DNA of 64,000 bases from Oerskovia jenensis. Its GTDB lineage: Bacteria > Actinomycetota > Actinomycetes > Actinomycetales > Cellulomonadaceae. The DNA lies in NCBI RefSeq assembly GCF_016907235.1, contig NZ_JAFBBO010000001.1, positions 1,860,001 through 1,924,000 of the forward strand, given 5' to 3'. The notes under the pieces were generated by a model. It was not told where the DNA came from. It searched no databases and worked only from the letters and a program-made list of their open reading frames with translations. Shown in pieces: positions 24,670 to 33,768 of the stretch (positions are counted from its first letter, which is position 1; each line of letters opens with the position of its first letter). A program made the position numbers and the translations under genes.

Positions 24670-25164
24670 ATGAGCATGATCGGCTACGCACTGACGTTGT
24701 CCCCCGCAGACCTCGTCCGGGCCGCTGCCGACCCGGACTGGGCCCTCGAGCTCGTCGAGGAGCTCGAGGGGTCGGACGACGAGACCCGTCCCGGGCCGCG
24801 GGTCCTCGACCTCGACAAGGCGTGGGCGGCCGTCGCCTTCGCGCTCGGACGAGTGCGGTTCCCCGTGGACGTGATCCACGGGGAACAGCCCCTGACGGAG
24901 GACGAGTGGGGCTACGGTCCCCCGCGCTACCTCACCCCGGCCCGCGTCCAGGAGGCCGCGGCGGCCTTCGCAGCGACGACCCCGAAAGCCCTCCTCGCGG
25001 ACGTCTCGGCCGAGCTGCTCGACGAGGCCGACGTGTACCCGGGCGGCTGGCAGGACGACCCCGGCACGGTCCAGGAGTACGTGCTGCCGTCGCTGCGCGA
25101 CCTGACGGACCTGTACGCGGACGCGGCCGCCGACGGGTACTCCGTCGTCGTGTGGCTCGGCTGA
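24670..25164 (+). CDS. DUF1877 (YfbM-like) protein
   Basis: 164 residues. Begins MSMIGYALTLSP and has the family motifs LDLDKAWAAVAFAL near residue 55, GPPRYLTPARVQ near 85 and LRDLTDLYADAAADGYSVVV at the end. These are cytosolic proteins of unknown function, sometimes found with toxin or defence genes; nothing here adds to that. ATG start, monocistronic, convergent with the GH2 gene. Confidence 0.85.
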   Translation: MSMIGYALTLSPADLVRAAADPDWALELVEELEGSDDETRPGPRVLDLDKAWAAVAFALGRVRFPVDVIHGEQPLTEDEWGYGPPRYLTPARVQEAAAAFAATTPKALLADVSAELLDEADVYPGGWQDDPGTVQEYVLPSLRDLTDLYADAAADGYSVVVWLG

Positions 25165-25170
25165 CCGGTC

Positions 25171-27006
25171 TCAGCCCAGCCGCAGCTCGGCGTTGACCGC
25201 GCGCACCAGGTCGGCCGGGAGCTTGGCGACGTCACGGTCGTAGGTCAGCAGCCCGTTGGTCTCGTCCTCGACGTCCGAGAGCTGGGTGTACACCGTCGCG
25301 GCCAGGCCGCGGGCGATCGCGGGCACGACCTGCTCCCGATGCAGCGCCTCGAACGCGCCGCCGAGCGCCTCGGCGTCGTCGTACGCCTTGTACCCGAAGT
25401 CCTTCTCCCCGGCGACGTGCCCCTCGACCCGCAGGTTGTAGCCGCCGTACTCCGAGAGCACGAGCGCCCGCCGGTCACGCCGCGGCGGCACACGGAACGG
25501 CTTGAGGTACACGTGCAGGCTCCGCAGGTTGCCCGCGCCCTGGTCGTGCCAGCCGCTCGCGTGGTCCACGGTCCGGGTCGGGTCGAGCGCCTTGACGCGG
25601 GCCGCGACCCGGGCCGCGTCGAACTGCCCCCAGCCCTCGTTGAACGGCACCCACACGGCGAGCCCCACGGCGTTGCGCAGGTGCTCGACGGTCGCGTCGA
25701 CCTCGCGGAGGAACTCCTCGCGCCCCTCGGCGTCGCCCCGGCCGAACAGGGCGTGGAACCGGTCGCTCAGGCGCAGCGGCAGGAGCACGGGCGCCTTGAC
25801 GACCGCCGGCCGGTACGGGCCTCCCCCGTTGACCATGTCCTGCCACACGAGCATCCCGAGCCGGTCGCAGTGGTGGTACCAGCGCAGGGGCTCGATCTTG
25901 ATGTGCTTGCGCAGCATCGTGAACCCGAGGTCCTTCATGGTCGCGATGTCGTGGACCAGGGCCTCGTCCGACGGCGCGGTGAGCAGCCCGTCCGACCAGT
26001 ACCCCTGGTCCAGGACCCCGGCGTGGAAGTACGGCTCGCCGTTGAGCAGCAGGCGCGGCACCCCCTGCGCGTCGGGTCCGACGCCGAACGACCGGAGCCC
26101 CGCGTAGCTGCGCACCTCGTCGTCGCCGAGGGTCACGGTCACGTCGTACAGGTGCGGGTCCTCGGGCGTCCACAGGTGCGGGTCGGGCACGGGGACGCGG
26201 GCGACCACGCCCACGGGCGCGTCGACCTGCGCGACGAGCGTGGCGCCGTCGTGCACCTGGATGCGCGCCACGGGCGCGTCCTGCCCGACGGCGCCGCTCG
26301 CCCCCGCGGACCCCTCGCCCGCGTGGACGGTCACGTCGAGGCGGGCGCCCGGGAGGTCGGGGACGAGCGTGAGCCGGGCGACGTGCAGGGCGGGCACGGC
26401 CTCGACCCACACGGTCTGCCAGATGCCCGACTGCGCGGTGTACCAGATGCCGCCCCGCGCGAGGTTCTGCTTGCCGCGTGCGTGGAAGCTGGTGTCGCTG
26501 ACGTCGGTGACCTCGACGAGGAGCTCGTGCGCCTCGCCCGGCGCACCGGCGAGGGCGTCCGTGACGTCGCACGCGAACGGCAGGTAGCCGCCGGTGTGAC
26601 GCCCCACCTCGACGCCGTCGACCAGGACGCGGCACGACTGGTCGACCGCGCCGAAGTGCAGCAGGACACGGCCGCCGCCGGGCACGAACCCGTCCGGGAG
26701 CGACAGGTCGCGGCGGTACCAGAGCGCCTCGTCGGGCTGGAGCTGGCGCTCCACCCCGGACAGCGGCGACTCGGGCGAGAAGGGCACGACGATCTCGCCG
26801 TCGAACCCCTCGGGCTCGGTGCCGCCCAGCGAGCCCACCGGACCGGGACCCTGCGCCGTGACGGCGTACTCCCAGACCCCGTTGAGGTTGAGGTAGCTGT
26901 CGCGGGCGAGCTGCGGGCGCGGGTACTCGGGCAGCGGCGCGGCACGGTCGAGCGTGGCGGTCCAGCGCGTGGGCAGGGTCGGGCCCACCCCATCACCCAC
27001 GGGCAC
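25171..27006 (-). CDS. Glycoside hydrolase family 2 protein
   Basis: 611 residues with the full GH2 layout: sugar-binding jelly roll (about 30-215), Ig-like domain (about 215-310), and TIM barrel from FGVG. The acid/base is E457 in VPFNEGWGQF and the nucleophile E519 in LVLSEYGGYN. It has no signal peptide, so it acts on imported sugars. The short type with this NEGWGQ motif is not a classical LacZ; beta-galactosidase, glucuronidase or mannosidase activity cannot be told apart. Its GTG start overlaps the upstream fusion gene by 14 bases. Confidence 0.92.
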   Translation of the reverse strand: MPVGDGVGPTLPTRWTATLDRAAPLPEYPRPQLARDSYLNLNGVWEYAVTAQGPGPVGSLGGTEPEGFDGEIVVPFSPESPLSGVERQLQPDEALWYRRDLSLPDGFVPGGGRVLLHFGAVDQSCRVLVDGVEVGRHTGGYLPFACDVTDALAGAPGEAHELLVEVTDVSDTSFHARGKQNLARGGIWYTAQSGIWQTVWVEAVPALHVARLTLVPDLPGARLDVTVHAGEGSAGASGAVGQDAPVARIQVHDGATLVAQVDAPVGVVARVPVPDPHLWTPEDPHLYDVTVTLGDDEVRSYAGLRSFGVGPDAQGVPRLLLNGEPYFHAGVLDQGYWSDGLLTAPSDEALVHDIATMKDLGFTMLRKHIKIEPLRWYHHCDRLGMLVWQDMVNGGGPYRPAVVKAPVLLPLRLSDRFHALFGRGDAEGREEFLREVDATVEHLRNAVGLAVWVPFNEGWGQFDAARVAARVKALDPTRTVDHASGWHDQGAGNLRSLHVYLKPFRVPPRRDRRALVLSEYGGYNLRVEGHVAGEKDFGYKAYDDAEALGGAFEALHREQVVPAIARGLAATVYTQLSDVEDETNGLLTYDRDVAKLPADLVRAVNAELRLG

Positions 27007-28603
27007 GGGCCGCGTCCAGCACGGGCCGGCGCGCGACCGTCAGCACGTGCGTGTCGGGCCACTCGACGGGGTCGCCCGTCGCGGCGTCCGTCAGCGTCGC
27101 CACGGGCGCGATCGAGTGCTCGACGAGCCACTCGTTGCGCCACGCGCCGCTCTCTGGCCCCAGCTCGAAGCCCGCACCCGCCAGCAGGTCGGCCCACGCG
27201 TCGCCGTCCAGGTCGCAGAACCGCTCGTGGCACTCGGACAGCCAGTTGTCGGCGTAGTCCTTGGTCGTGAGGAACTCCATGGCGTCGCGCAGCGTGAGCC
27301 GGAACGTCGCGGGCTCGACCTCCTCGACCGCGAACGACGCACCGGACAGGCGCGGGAAGTCGACCGCGAACTGGCGCATCCGCGAGGCCGTCGACAACCC
27401 CCGGACGTGCGCGGCGACGTCGGGCCGCGCCCACTCGTCGAGGTCCGTCACGACGCCCGGGCTCGCGCCGTCGTCGTCCCGGAGGGTCAGGTGCACCACG
27501 CGGTCGCCGTCCGCGGGGCCGCACACGTCGCTGTTGATCCACACCCCGCCGGGGCGGGTGTGGACGAAGGTGCGCCGCGCGAACCGTCCGACGTCGGGGA
27601 CGCCCTCGCCGTACGAGGAGATCTCGTGCGTCAGGGCGATCGTGACGGTCGTGTCGACGCTGCGCTCGGGCATGACCTCCCCGCGCAGGATGTTGGCCTG
27701 CACGAACCACACGTTGGGGTTCGCGAACACGCCCTGCGTCTTCTTGTGCTCGGCCTCGGCCACGAGGTGGCGCGCGACGTCGACGCCGAACAGGTCCGAC
27801 TCGTGCAGGCGCGGCTCGGCCGCGACGAGCTCGAGCAGCCCACCCGTCGCGCACCCGATGTCGACGATCCGCCCCGGGAGCACGTACGGGCGCACCTGCT
27901 CCCACTTGCGGCGCGAGGCGTCCTCGAACGCCGCGGCGTACGTCCGGTAGTCGCGCGTCGCGGTCAGGTCGCCGTCGCCCGAGACGACCGGGTCGGCGAA
28001 GACCTGGGCGATCTGCGCCTCGAGCCCGTAGCGCCGGAAGAAGCCCGGCACGACGGGGTGTGCGACGTCGGTCCACGTCGGGTCCCCCGCGGCCAGGCGC
28101 CCGACGGCGTCCCACGGGCGGGCAGGCCCCTCGCCCTGGGCGTCGGTCGCGTCGAGCTCGACGCCCACGACGCGGTACCCGAGCTCCTGGTAGGCCGCGA
28201 TGACCTCGGGGGTCGAGCAGGCCACGACCGTGTCGTGCGGGTCGAGCGTCACGGCGTGACCGGTCGCCGTCTCGACCGTGGTCGCGACGAGGTGCGCGAA
28301 CCGCGGGTGCGGCGCCACGTCCGGGACCGGGACCACGAGGCTCGGCAGGTGCTCGACCGCCGTCACGTGCTCGATGAGCGCCTCGCGCCGGTGCCCCGGG
28401 ACGGGGTTGCGTCGCGTGCCCGCGTGGTTCGCGGACGTCACGGCCCACACGACCACCGCGTCCGGGGAGCAGCGGACGGGGACGCCGTCGAGGTCGCTCA
28501 CCAGCCCGGCGCGCAGCGCCCGCAGGTAGTCGACCTGGAAGCGGGTCACGAGGTGGTGGCGCCCCGGGAAGAGGACATGACGGACGAGCGGGGCTGAAGG
28601 CAC
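26993..28603 (-). CDS. Nucleotidyltransferase-like / methyltransferase fusion
   Basis: About 536 residues from a GTG that follows GAAGG by eight bases. The N-terminal 200 residues look like a HIGH-superfamily nucleotidyltransferase: FPGRHHLVTRFQ and TSANHAGTRRNPVPGHRREA resemble the NMN adenylyltransferase sites, though the first motif is not canonical. The C-terminal part is a class I SAM methyltransferase: VDIGCATGGLLELVA (motif I), LFGVDVARHLVA, and RPGGVWINSDVCGP. The two activities in one chain suggest modification of a nucleotide-activated or small-molecule substrate; this is inference. It sits between an aminotransferase and a GH2 gene. Confidence 0.75.
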   Translation of the reverse strand: MPSAPLVRHVLFPGRHHLVTRFQVDYLRALRAGLVSDLDGVPVRCSPDAVVVWAVTSANHAGTRRNPVPGHRREALIEHVTAVEHLPSLVVPVPDVAPHPRFAHLVATTVETATGHAVTLDPHDTVVACSTPEVIAAYQELGYRVVGVELDATDAQGEGPARPWDAVGRLAAGDPTWTDVAHPVVPGFFRRYGLEAQIAQVFADPVVSGDGDLTATRDYRTYAAAFEDASRRKWEQVRPYVLPGRIVDIGCATGGLLELVAAEPRLHESDLFGVDVARHLVAEAEHKKTQGVFANPNVWFVQANILRGEVMPERSVDTTVTIALTHEISSYGEGVPDVGRFARRTFVHTRPGGVWINSDVCGPADGDRVVHLTLRDDDGASPGVVTDLDEWARPDVAAHVRGLSTASRMRQFAVDFPRLSGASFAVEEVEPATFRLTLRDAMEFLTTKDYADNWLSECHERFCDLDGDAWADLLAGAGFELGPESGAWRNEWLVEHSIAPVATLTDAATGDPVEWPDTHVLTVARRPVLDAARARG

Positions 28604-28672
28604 CCGCGTACCTTCGCGCGCCGGCGGGGTCCGTCGCAAGCCGGGAGCCACGACGGCGGACGGTGCGGGCGG

Positions 28673-29896
28673 TCAGGCTCCCTGACGACGCACCGCACGC
28701 CCCAGCCTCCGGGCAGCCTCGACGAGCGCGTCCTCGGACGTGTCCCCGAACGAGAGCCGCAGGTGCCGTGCCGCGTCCGTCCCCGGCCCGGACGGGAAGT
28801 ACGACCCTCGCTGGTAGAGCACGCCCTCGTCGGCCGCGTGCTCCGCCAGGAGCTCGGTGTCGATCGTGTCGTCGACGACCCGGGGCCACAGGAACAGGCC
28901 GCCCTCGGGGACCTCGACCTCGAACGCGCCCGGCGCCTCCCGCTCGAGGGCCTCCGCGAGAGCCACGGCCCGACGGCGGTACAGGGCCCGCGCAGTGTCG
29001 AGGGTGTCGTCGAAGAAGCCCTCGCGGGACGTCAGGACCTCGGCGACGACGGCCTGGACGAAGGTCGAGGAGTGGGAGTCGTGGCGGCTGCGCAACGCCT
29101 GGACGTCCGCCGCCAGATGCTCCGGCAGCACGACCCACCCCAGGCGCAGCCCCGGGCCCAGGGTCTTGGTGAACGTGTTGACGTGCACGACGTGGCTCGA
29201 ACGGTTGAACGGCTCGACGTCCTGCGGCTCACCGTGGAACCGCAGCTCGCGGTACGGGTTGTCGGCGAGGACCACGAAGCCGTAGCGCTCCGCGAGGCGG
29301 ACCAGCTCGTGGCGCTGCTCGCTCGGCAGCGTGCCCTGCGACGGGTTGTGGAAGTCCGGGACGGTGTAGAGCGCCGCCGGGCGCAGACCCTCGTCGAGCA
29401 GCCGGGCCAGCGCCTCGACGTCGAGCCCGCGAGCCCCCACGGGGACCGGCACGACCCGGCCCGCCGACAGCTCGAGCCCACGCAGGAACAGCGGGAACAC
29501 CGGGTTGTCCACCGCCACCAGGCCGCCACGCTCGACGACGACCTGCAGCGCCAGCGCGAGGCCGTGGAACCCCCCGTTCGTGACCAGGACCCGCTCGACC
29601 GGGACCCGCTCACGCTCCGCGATCCACTCCCTGAGCACCGGCAGACCAGCCGTGCGGGAGTACTGCAGCGCGGGTTGCCCCGGCCTGGCGAGGACCCGGG
29701 CGGTCGCCTCGGCCAGCTCGGTCGCGGGCAGGACGCTCGGGTCCGGGATCCCGCCGAGCAGCTCGATCGCGTGCGGGTTGCGGTCCCGCAACGTGGTGTC
29801 GCCGAACCCCTGCGGTGCGGTGAAGGCGGCGACGAGCTCGGTGGGGGTGTGCGCCGGCGTGGGCGAGGCGGTCGTGGGCGAGGCGGTCAGCGTCAT
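28673..29896 (-). CDS. PLP-dependent aminotransferase, class I/II
   Basis: 407 residues of fold type I. The PLP lysine is K244 in NTFTKTLGPGLRLGW; other family residues are the LQYSRTAGLPVLREW start region, the DNPVFPL turn, the NPSQGTL motif and ADNPYREL. This is the group of 2-aminoadipate or aromatic/branched aminotransferases related to the MocR C-terminal domain, but with no DNA-binding domain. It follows the peptide importer by 66 bases, so it may use amino acids from imported peptides. Confidence 0.92.
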   Translation of the reverse strand: MTLTASPTTASPTPAHTPTELVAAFTAPQGFGDTTLRDRNPHAIELLGGIPDPSVLPATELAEATARVLARPGQPALQYSRTAGLPVLREWIAERERVPVERVLVTNGGFHGLALALQVVVERGGLVAVDNPVFPLFLRGLELSAGRVVPVPVGARGLDVEALARLLDEGLRPAALYTVPDFHNPSQGTLPSEQRHELVRLAERYGFVVLADNPYRELRFHGEPQDVEPFNRSSHVVHVNTFTKTLGPGLRLGWVVLPEHLAADVQALRSRHDSHSSTFVQAVVAEVLTSREGFFDDTLDTARALYRRRAVALAEALEREAPGAFEVEVPEGGLFLWPRVVDDTIDTELLAEHAADEGVLYQRGSYFPSGPGTDAARHLRLSFGDTSEDALVEAARRLGRAVRRQGA

Positions 29897-29962
29897 GGTG
29901 CGCTCCTGGTGGGCGGGATCGTGGGCGGGGCGGGACGGGGGCGGGGCGTGATGGGGGCAGGG

Positions 29963-31750
29963 TCAGCGGGCGCGCGGGATCGACTGGAGCAGGGCGCGGG
30001 TGTACGGCTCCTGCGGATCGGCGAACACCTGCTCGATCGCCCCCTGCTCCACGACCCGCCCCTTCTCGAGCACCGTCACCGTGTCGGCGACCTGTCGGAC
30101 CAGGCCGAGGTCGTGGGAGACGAAGAGGTAGGTCAGTCCGTGCTCGACCTGGAGGCGGAACAGGACGTCGAGGATGTCCGCCTGCACCGTCACGTCCAGG
30201 GCCGAGGTCGGCTCGTCGAGCACGATGACGTCGGGGCGCAGCACCAGCGCGCGAGCGAGTGCGACCCGCTGTCGTTGCCCTCCGGACAGCGCCGCCGGGC
30301 GCCGCGCGAGGTACTGGTCCCCCAGACCGACGCTCGTGAGCGCCTCCTCGACCAGCCCGGCGCGCTCACCGCGTCCACCGACCCCGAACCGGTCGAGGGG
30401 TTCGCGCACGATCCGGGACACCCGCCACGTGGGGTCGAGCGACGTGAACGGGTTCTGGTAGACGAGCTGCAGGTGGCGGCGGAGCGAGCGCAGGTCCGAG
30501 CGGGAGCGGCCGACGACGGACTCCCCACCCACGCGGATGTCCCCCGAGTCCGGTTGCTCGAGCCCGAGCAGCATGCGTACCGCGGTCGTCTTGCCCGACC
30601 CCGACTCCCCCACGATCGCGTGGGTCCGACCAGCGGCCACGGTGAACGAGACGTCCTGGGCCGCCACGACGGGAGCGGCCCCCGCGGTGAACGTCTTGCC
30701 GACCGCACGGAACTCGATCTGCGCAGCCGTGGCGGCCCGGCCCTTCACACCCTGGGGCGGTCGGGCCTGCGCGGCCGGCCTCGCCTGCGTGGCCGGCAGG
30801 TCCTGCGCGGCGCGCCGCAGCGCCTTCAGGTCGCGGTACCGGTCGGGGTGCAGCGCCGGCACGTCGGCGTGGAGCCTGCGCGTGTACTCCGAACGGGGCG
30901 AGACCAGGACGGTGCGGGCCGGTCCCGTCTCCTGGACCCGGCCGGACCGCAGGACGACCAGCGAGTCCGCGCGCTCGGCGGCGATCGCGAGGTCGTGGGT
31001 GATCAGGAGCACCCCGAGGTCGAGCGAGGACTGCAGCTCGGTCAGCAGGTCCAGGATCCGCCGCTGGATCGTCACGTCGAGCGCCGAGGTCGGCTCGTCC
31101 GCGACCAGCAGCGCGGGGCCCGGCAGGATCGCGAGGCCGATCAGGACCCGCTGCAGCATGCCGCCCGAGAGGTGGTGCGGGTAGGCGGCGTAGACGCGCT
31201 CGGGGTCGTCGAGGCCCACCTGTGCGAACACCTCGAGGATCCGCTCCTTCCGGGCCTCGACGTCGCGGATGCCCAGCAGGGCGGCGGCCTCGTGCGCCTG
31301 GGCCCCGACGGTTCGCACGGCGTTGAGCGCGTTCGCCGGGTCCTGCGGCACGAAACCCACGGTCCGGCCTCGGAGGGGACGGAACTGTCGGTCCGACAAC
31401 GCGAGCACCTCCTGCCCCACGAGGTCCACGGTGCCGTGCGCCGTCGCACCCTGCGGGAGCAGGCGCAGGACCGCCTTCGCGATCGTCGACTTCCCCGACC
31501 CGGACTCCCCGATGAGCGCGACGCTCTCGCCACGGCGCACCGTGAACGCCACGTCGTGGACCACCTCGTCGTGCCGGTACGCGACGGACAGCCCTTCGAC
31601 GCGCAGGAGCGCGCTGCGAGCGTGCTCGGCCGTGGCTGCCGTGGCTGCCGTGGCGGCCTCCGTTGCCGCGGTCTCGGCCAGGGCCACGGCCGAGGTCGCG
31701 GCCGCCGCAGCGGCGCCACCCCCTGCCACCGCGTCGATCTGAGCGGACAT
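29963..31750 (-). CDS. Peptide ABC transporter, fused double ATPase
   Basis: 595 residues joining DppD- and DppF-like ATPases in one chain. Each half has Walker A (GESGSGKST and GESGSGKTT), signature (LSGGMLQR and LSGGQRQR) and Walker B (LLVADEPTSALD and IVLDEPTSALD). A low-complexity Ala/Thr-rich tail (about residues 9-42) precedes the first domain, and a Gln/Pro linker joins the halves. It energises import of oligopeptides or nickel-type ligands with the two permeases upstream. ATG after GGAAGGCGAG. Confidence 0.95.
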   Translation of the reverse strand: MSAQIDAVAGGGAAAAAATSAVALAETAATEAATAATAATAEHARSALLRVEGLSVAYRHDEVVHDVAFTVRRGESVALIGESGSGKSTIAKAVLRLLPQGATAHGTVDLVGQEVLALSDRQFRPLRGRTVGFVPQDPANALNAVRTVGAQAHEAAALLGIRDVEARKERILEVFAQVGLDDPERVYAAYPHHLSGGMLQRVLIGLAILPGPALLVADEPTSALDVTIQRRILDLLTELQSSLDLGVLLITHDLAIAAERADSLVVLRSGRVQETGPARTVLVSPRSEYTRRLHADVPALHPDRYRDLKALRRAAQDLPATQARPAAQARPPQGVKGRAATAAQIEFRAVGKTFTAGAAPVVAAQDVSFTVAAGRTHAIVGESGSGKTTAVRMLLGLEQPDSGDIRVGGESVVGRSRSDLRSLRRHLQLVYQNPFTSLDPTWRVSRIVREPLDRFGVGGRGERAGLVEEALTSVGLGDQYLARRPAALSGGQRQRVALARALVLRPDVIVLDEPTSALDVTVQADILDVLFRLQVEHGLTYLFVSHDLGLVRQVADTVTVLEKGRVVEQGAIEQVFADPQEPYTRALLQSIPRAR

Positions 31751-31776
31751 GTCTCGCCTTCCTGGGGAGCTGATGG

Positions 31777-32622
31777 TCACGAGCTCCGGCGCAGCCAGCG
31801 GCTGATCCGGTTGACGCCGAGGACGACCACGACGATGACCGTCGCGGGGGCGAGCACGAGCCAGGGTGCGAGGGGGTAGTCCTTGCCTGCCGAGACGAGC
31901 AGGCCCCAGTCCGAGGCCGGCGGCGGATCGCCGTACCCCAGGAACGCGAGCCCGGCGATGACGAGGATCGAGACCCCGAACTGCAGCACCGAGAGGGCGA
32001 GCACCGACCGGTAGGAGTTCGGCAGGATGTGCCGGAACAGGACGTGCAGCCTGGACCCACCGTGGAGCGCCGCGGCCTCGACGAACGGTGTCCGCGAGAT
32101 CTTGAGGACCTCGGCGCGCATGACCCGGGCGAAGACGGCCACTGCCGAGACGCCCGTGGCGATCGCGGCGTTGATGGTCTCGAACCCGAGCGAGCTCACG
32201 ACGACGACGGCCAGCAGGAAGCTGGGGACCGCCAGGAGGACGTCGACCAGCCTGCCCAGCACGCTGTCGACCCAACGGCCCAGGAATCCGCTGAGCAGAC
32301 CGACGAGCCCGCCGACGACCACGCCGATGAGGACCGCGACCAGTGCGCTGAGCACCGACGACGCCGTGCCGTGCACGACGCGGGCGAACAGGTCGCGCCC
32401 GAGGTGGTCGGTGCCGAACCAGTACGTCGAGCTCGGGGCCAGGAACTTCTGCGCGGGGTCCCCGTTCGCGGGGTCGGCCGAGGTGAAGACGGCGGGCATC
32501 ACCGACCACAGCACCACCAGGGCGATCACCGCGAACGACAGGAGCAGGGACGGCGCGACGCCAGGTCGCGCTCGCGGGGCGACGGGGGCGCTGACCGGTC
32601 CGGCGAGGAGCGAGGACGCCAT
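31777..32622 (-). CDS. Peptide ABC transporter permease (DppC type)
   Basis: 281 residues, about six membrane helices. The N-terminal segment has the YWFGTDHLGRDLFARV motif typical of DppC/OppC permeases, and the EAA loop is FVEAAALHGGSRLHVLF. It forms the membrane channel with the DppB-type subunit, whose stop overlaps its ATG by one base. Confidence 0.95.
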   Translation of the reverse strand: MASSLLAGPVSAPVAPRARPGVAPSLLLSFAVIALVVLWSVMPAVFTSADPANGDPAQKFLAPSSTYWFGTDHLGRDLFARVVHGTASSVLSALVAVLIGVVVGGLVGLLSGFLGRWVDSVLGRLVDVLLAVPSFLLAVVVVSSLGFETINAAIATGVSAVAVFARVMRAEVLKISRTPFVEAAALHGGSRLHVLFRHILPNSYRSVLALSVLQFGVSILVIAGLAFLGYGDPPPASDWGLLVSAGKDYPLAPWLVLAPATVIVVVVLGVNRISRWLRRSS

Positions 32623-33692
32623 CAGGCACGCACCCCCACGACGGTGGTCTCGGTCGAGGGATCGAGCCCGCTCGTGCCGGTCGTGCCGACGGATGCCTCG
32701 CCGGGTCGCGCCGGCCCCCTGCCCACCCCGCCGGTCCGCGTGCCGGCCGACGCGCCGGCCCGCAGCCGGGGGTCGAGCAGCGGGTAGGCCAGGTCGGTCA
32801 CCAGGTTGACCGCGACGAAGACCAGGGCGGCCAGCGCGACCACCGCCTGGAGGACCGGTAGGTCCTGGCTCGTGACCGCGGACTGCACGAGCGTGCCGAT
32901 CCCGTTGCGTCCGAAGATCGTCTCGGTGATGAGGGACCCGCCCAGCAGCTCGCCGACCGCGAGGGCAAGGACGGTCAGCACGGGCAGCGCCGAGGGCTTG
33001 ACGAGGTGCCTCCAGAACAGCGCCGTGCCGCTCAACCCCCGGGACCGGGCGACCGCGACGTAGTCCTGCTCGCGCTCGTGGTCGAGGTTCGCGACGAGGA
33101 CCTCGGCGATCTGGGCCGAGACCGGGATGCCCAGGGCCGTGGCGGCCACGAGGGTCGCGACGGGCCCGTTGGCCTCGGTGATGCGGAAGAGCCCGAGCTG
33201 GAACGCGAGCACCTGGATGAGGACGATCCCGATGATGAAGGTCGGGACGGACAGGGACAGCGACGGAAGGGCCCGTACGAGTTCCTGCCCGTACCTCCTG
33301 GGCAGGAACTGGGTCCCGTAGGCGATCAGGAGCGCGAGCACCACGGCGACCACGAGCGCGGTGAGGGCGAGCGTCAGGGTCGCGGGCAGCGCCTCGCCGA
33401 TCCGCTCGGACACGTCGAGGTTCGAGCGCAAGGAGACCCCCAGGTCGCCTTGCAGGAACCGGGACAGCGAGAGCCAGAGCTGGACCACCGCGGGTTCGTC
33501 GAGCCGGTAGTAGGCGATGATCGAGGCGATCTCCTCCTCGCTGAACCCGTTCTGCGGGTCGCGCAGCGTGTTCGTGACCGGGTCCCCGGGCAGCACGCTG
33601 ATCACCAGGAAGGTGAAGACGTAGGTCAGCAGGACGACGACGACGGCCTGCACCACGCGCCTGCCCACGAAGCCCCCGTAGTGCTTGTTCAC
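32622..33692 (-). CDS. Peptide ABC transporter permease (DppB type)
   Basis: About 356 residues from the GTG at 33692 (MNKHYGGFVGRRVVQ), preceded by GAGGACGG. About six helices, the family signature FLVISVLPGDPVTNTL near the start, and the EAA loop DYVAVARSRGLSGTALFWRH. The hydrophilic C-terminal tail of about 40 residues (TRTGGVGRGPARPGE) is longer than usual. Lies 76 bases after the binding-protein gene. Confidence 0.94.
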   Translation of the reverse strand: MNKHYGGFVGRRVVQAVVVVLLTYVFTFLVISVLPGDPVTNTLRDPQNGFSEEEIASIIAYYRLDEPAVVQLWLSLSRFLQGDLGVSLRSNLDVSERIGEALPATLTLALTALVVAVVLALLIAYGTQFLPRRYGQELVRALPSLSLSVPTFIIGIVLIQVLAFQLGLFRITEANGPVATLVAATALGIPVSAQIAEVLVANLDHEREQDYVAVARSRGLSGTALFWRHLVKPSALPVLTVLALAVGELLGGSLITETIFGRNGIGTLVQSAVTSQDLPVLQAVVALAALVFVAVNLVTDLAYPLLDPRLRAGASAGTRTGGVGRGPARPGEASVGTTGTSGLDPSTETTVVGVRA

Positions 33693-33768
33693 GATGTCCG
33701 TCCTCGCGGGTCGCGGCCGAGGCTCCCGACCGGGCCGGCGAGCCGGCCCCGCACCGACCCGGCGCACG

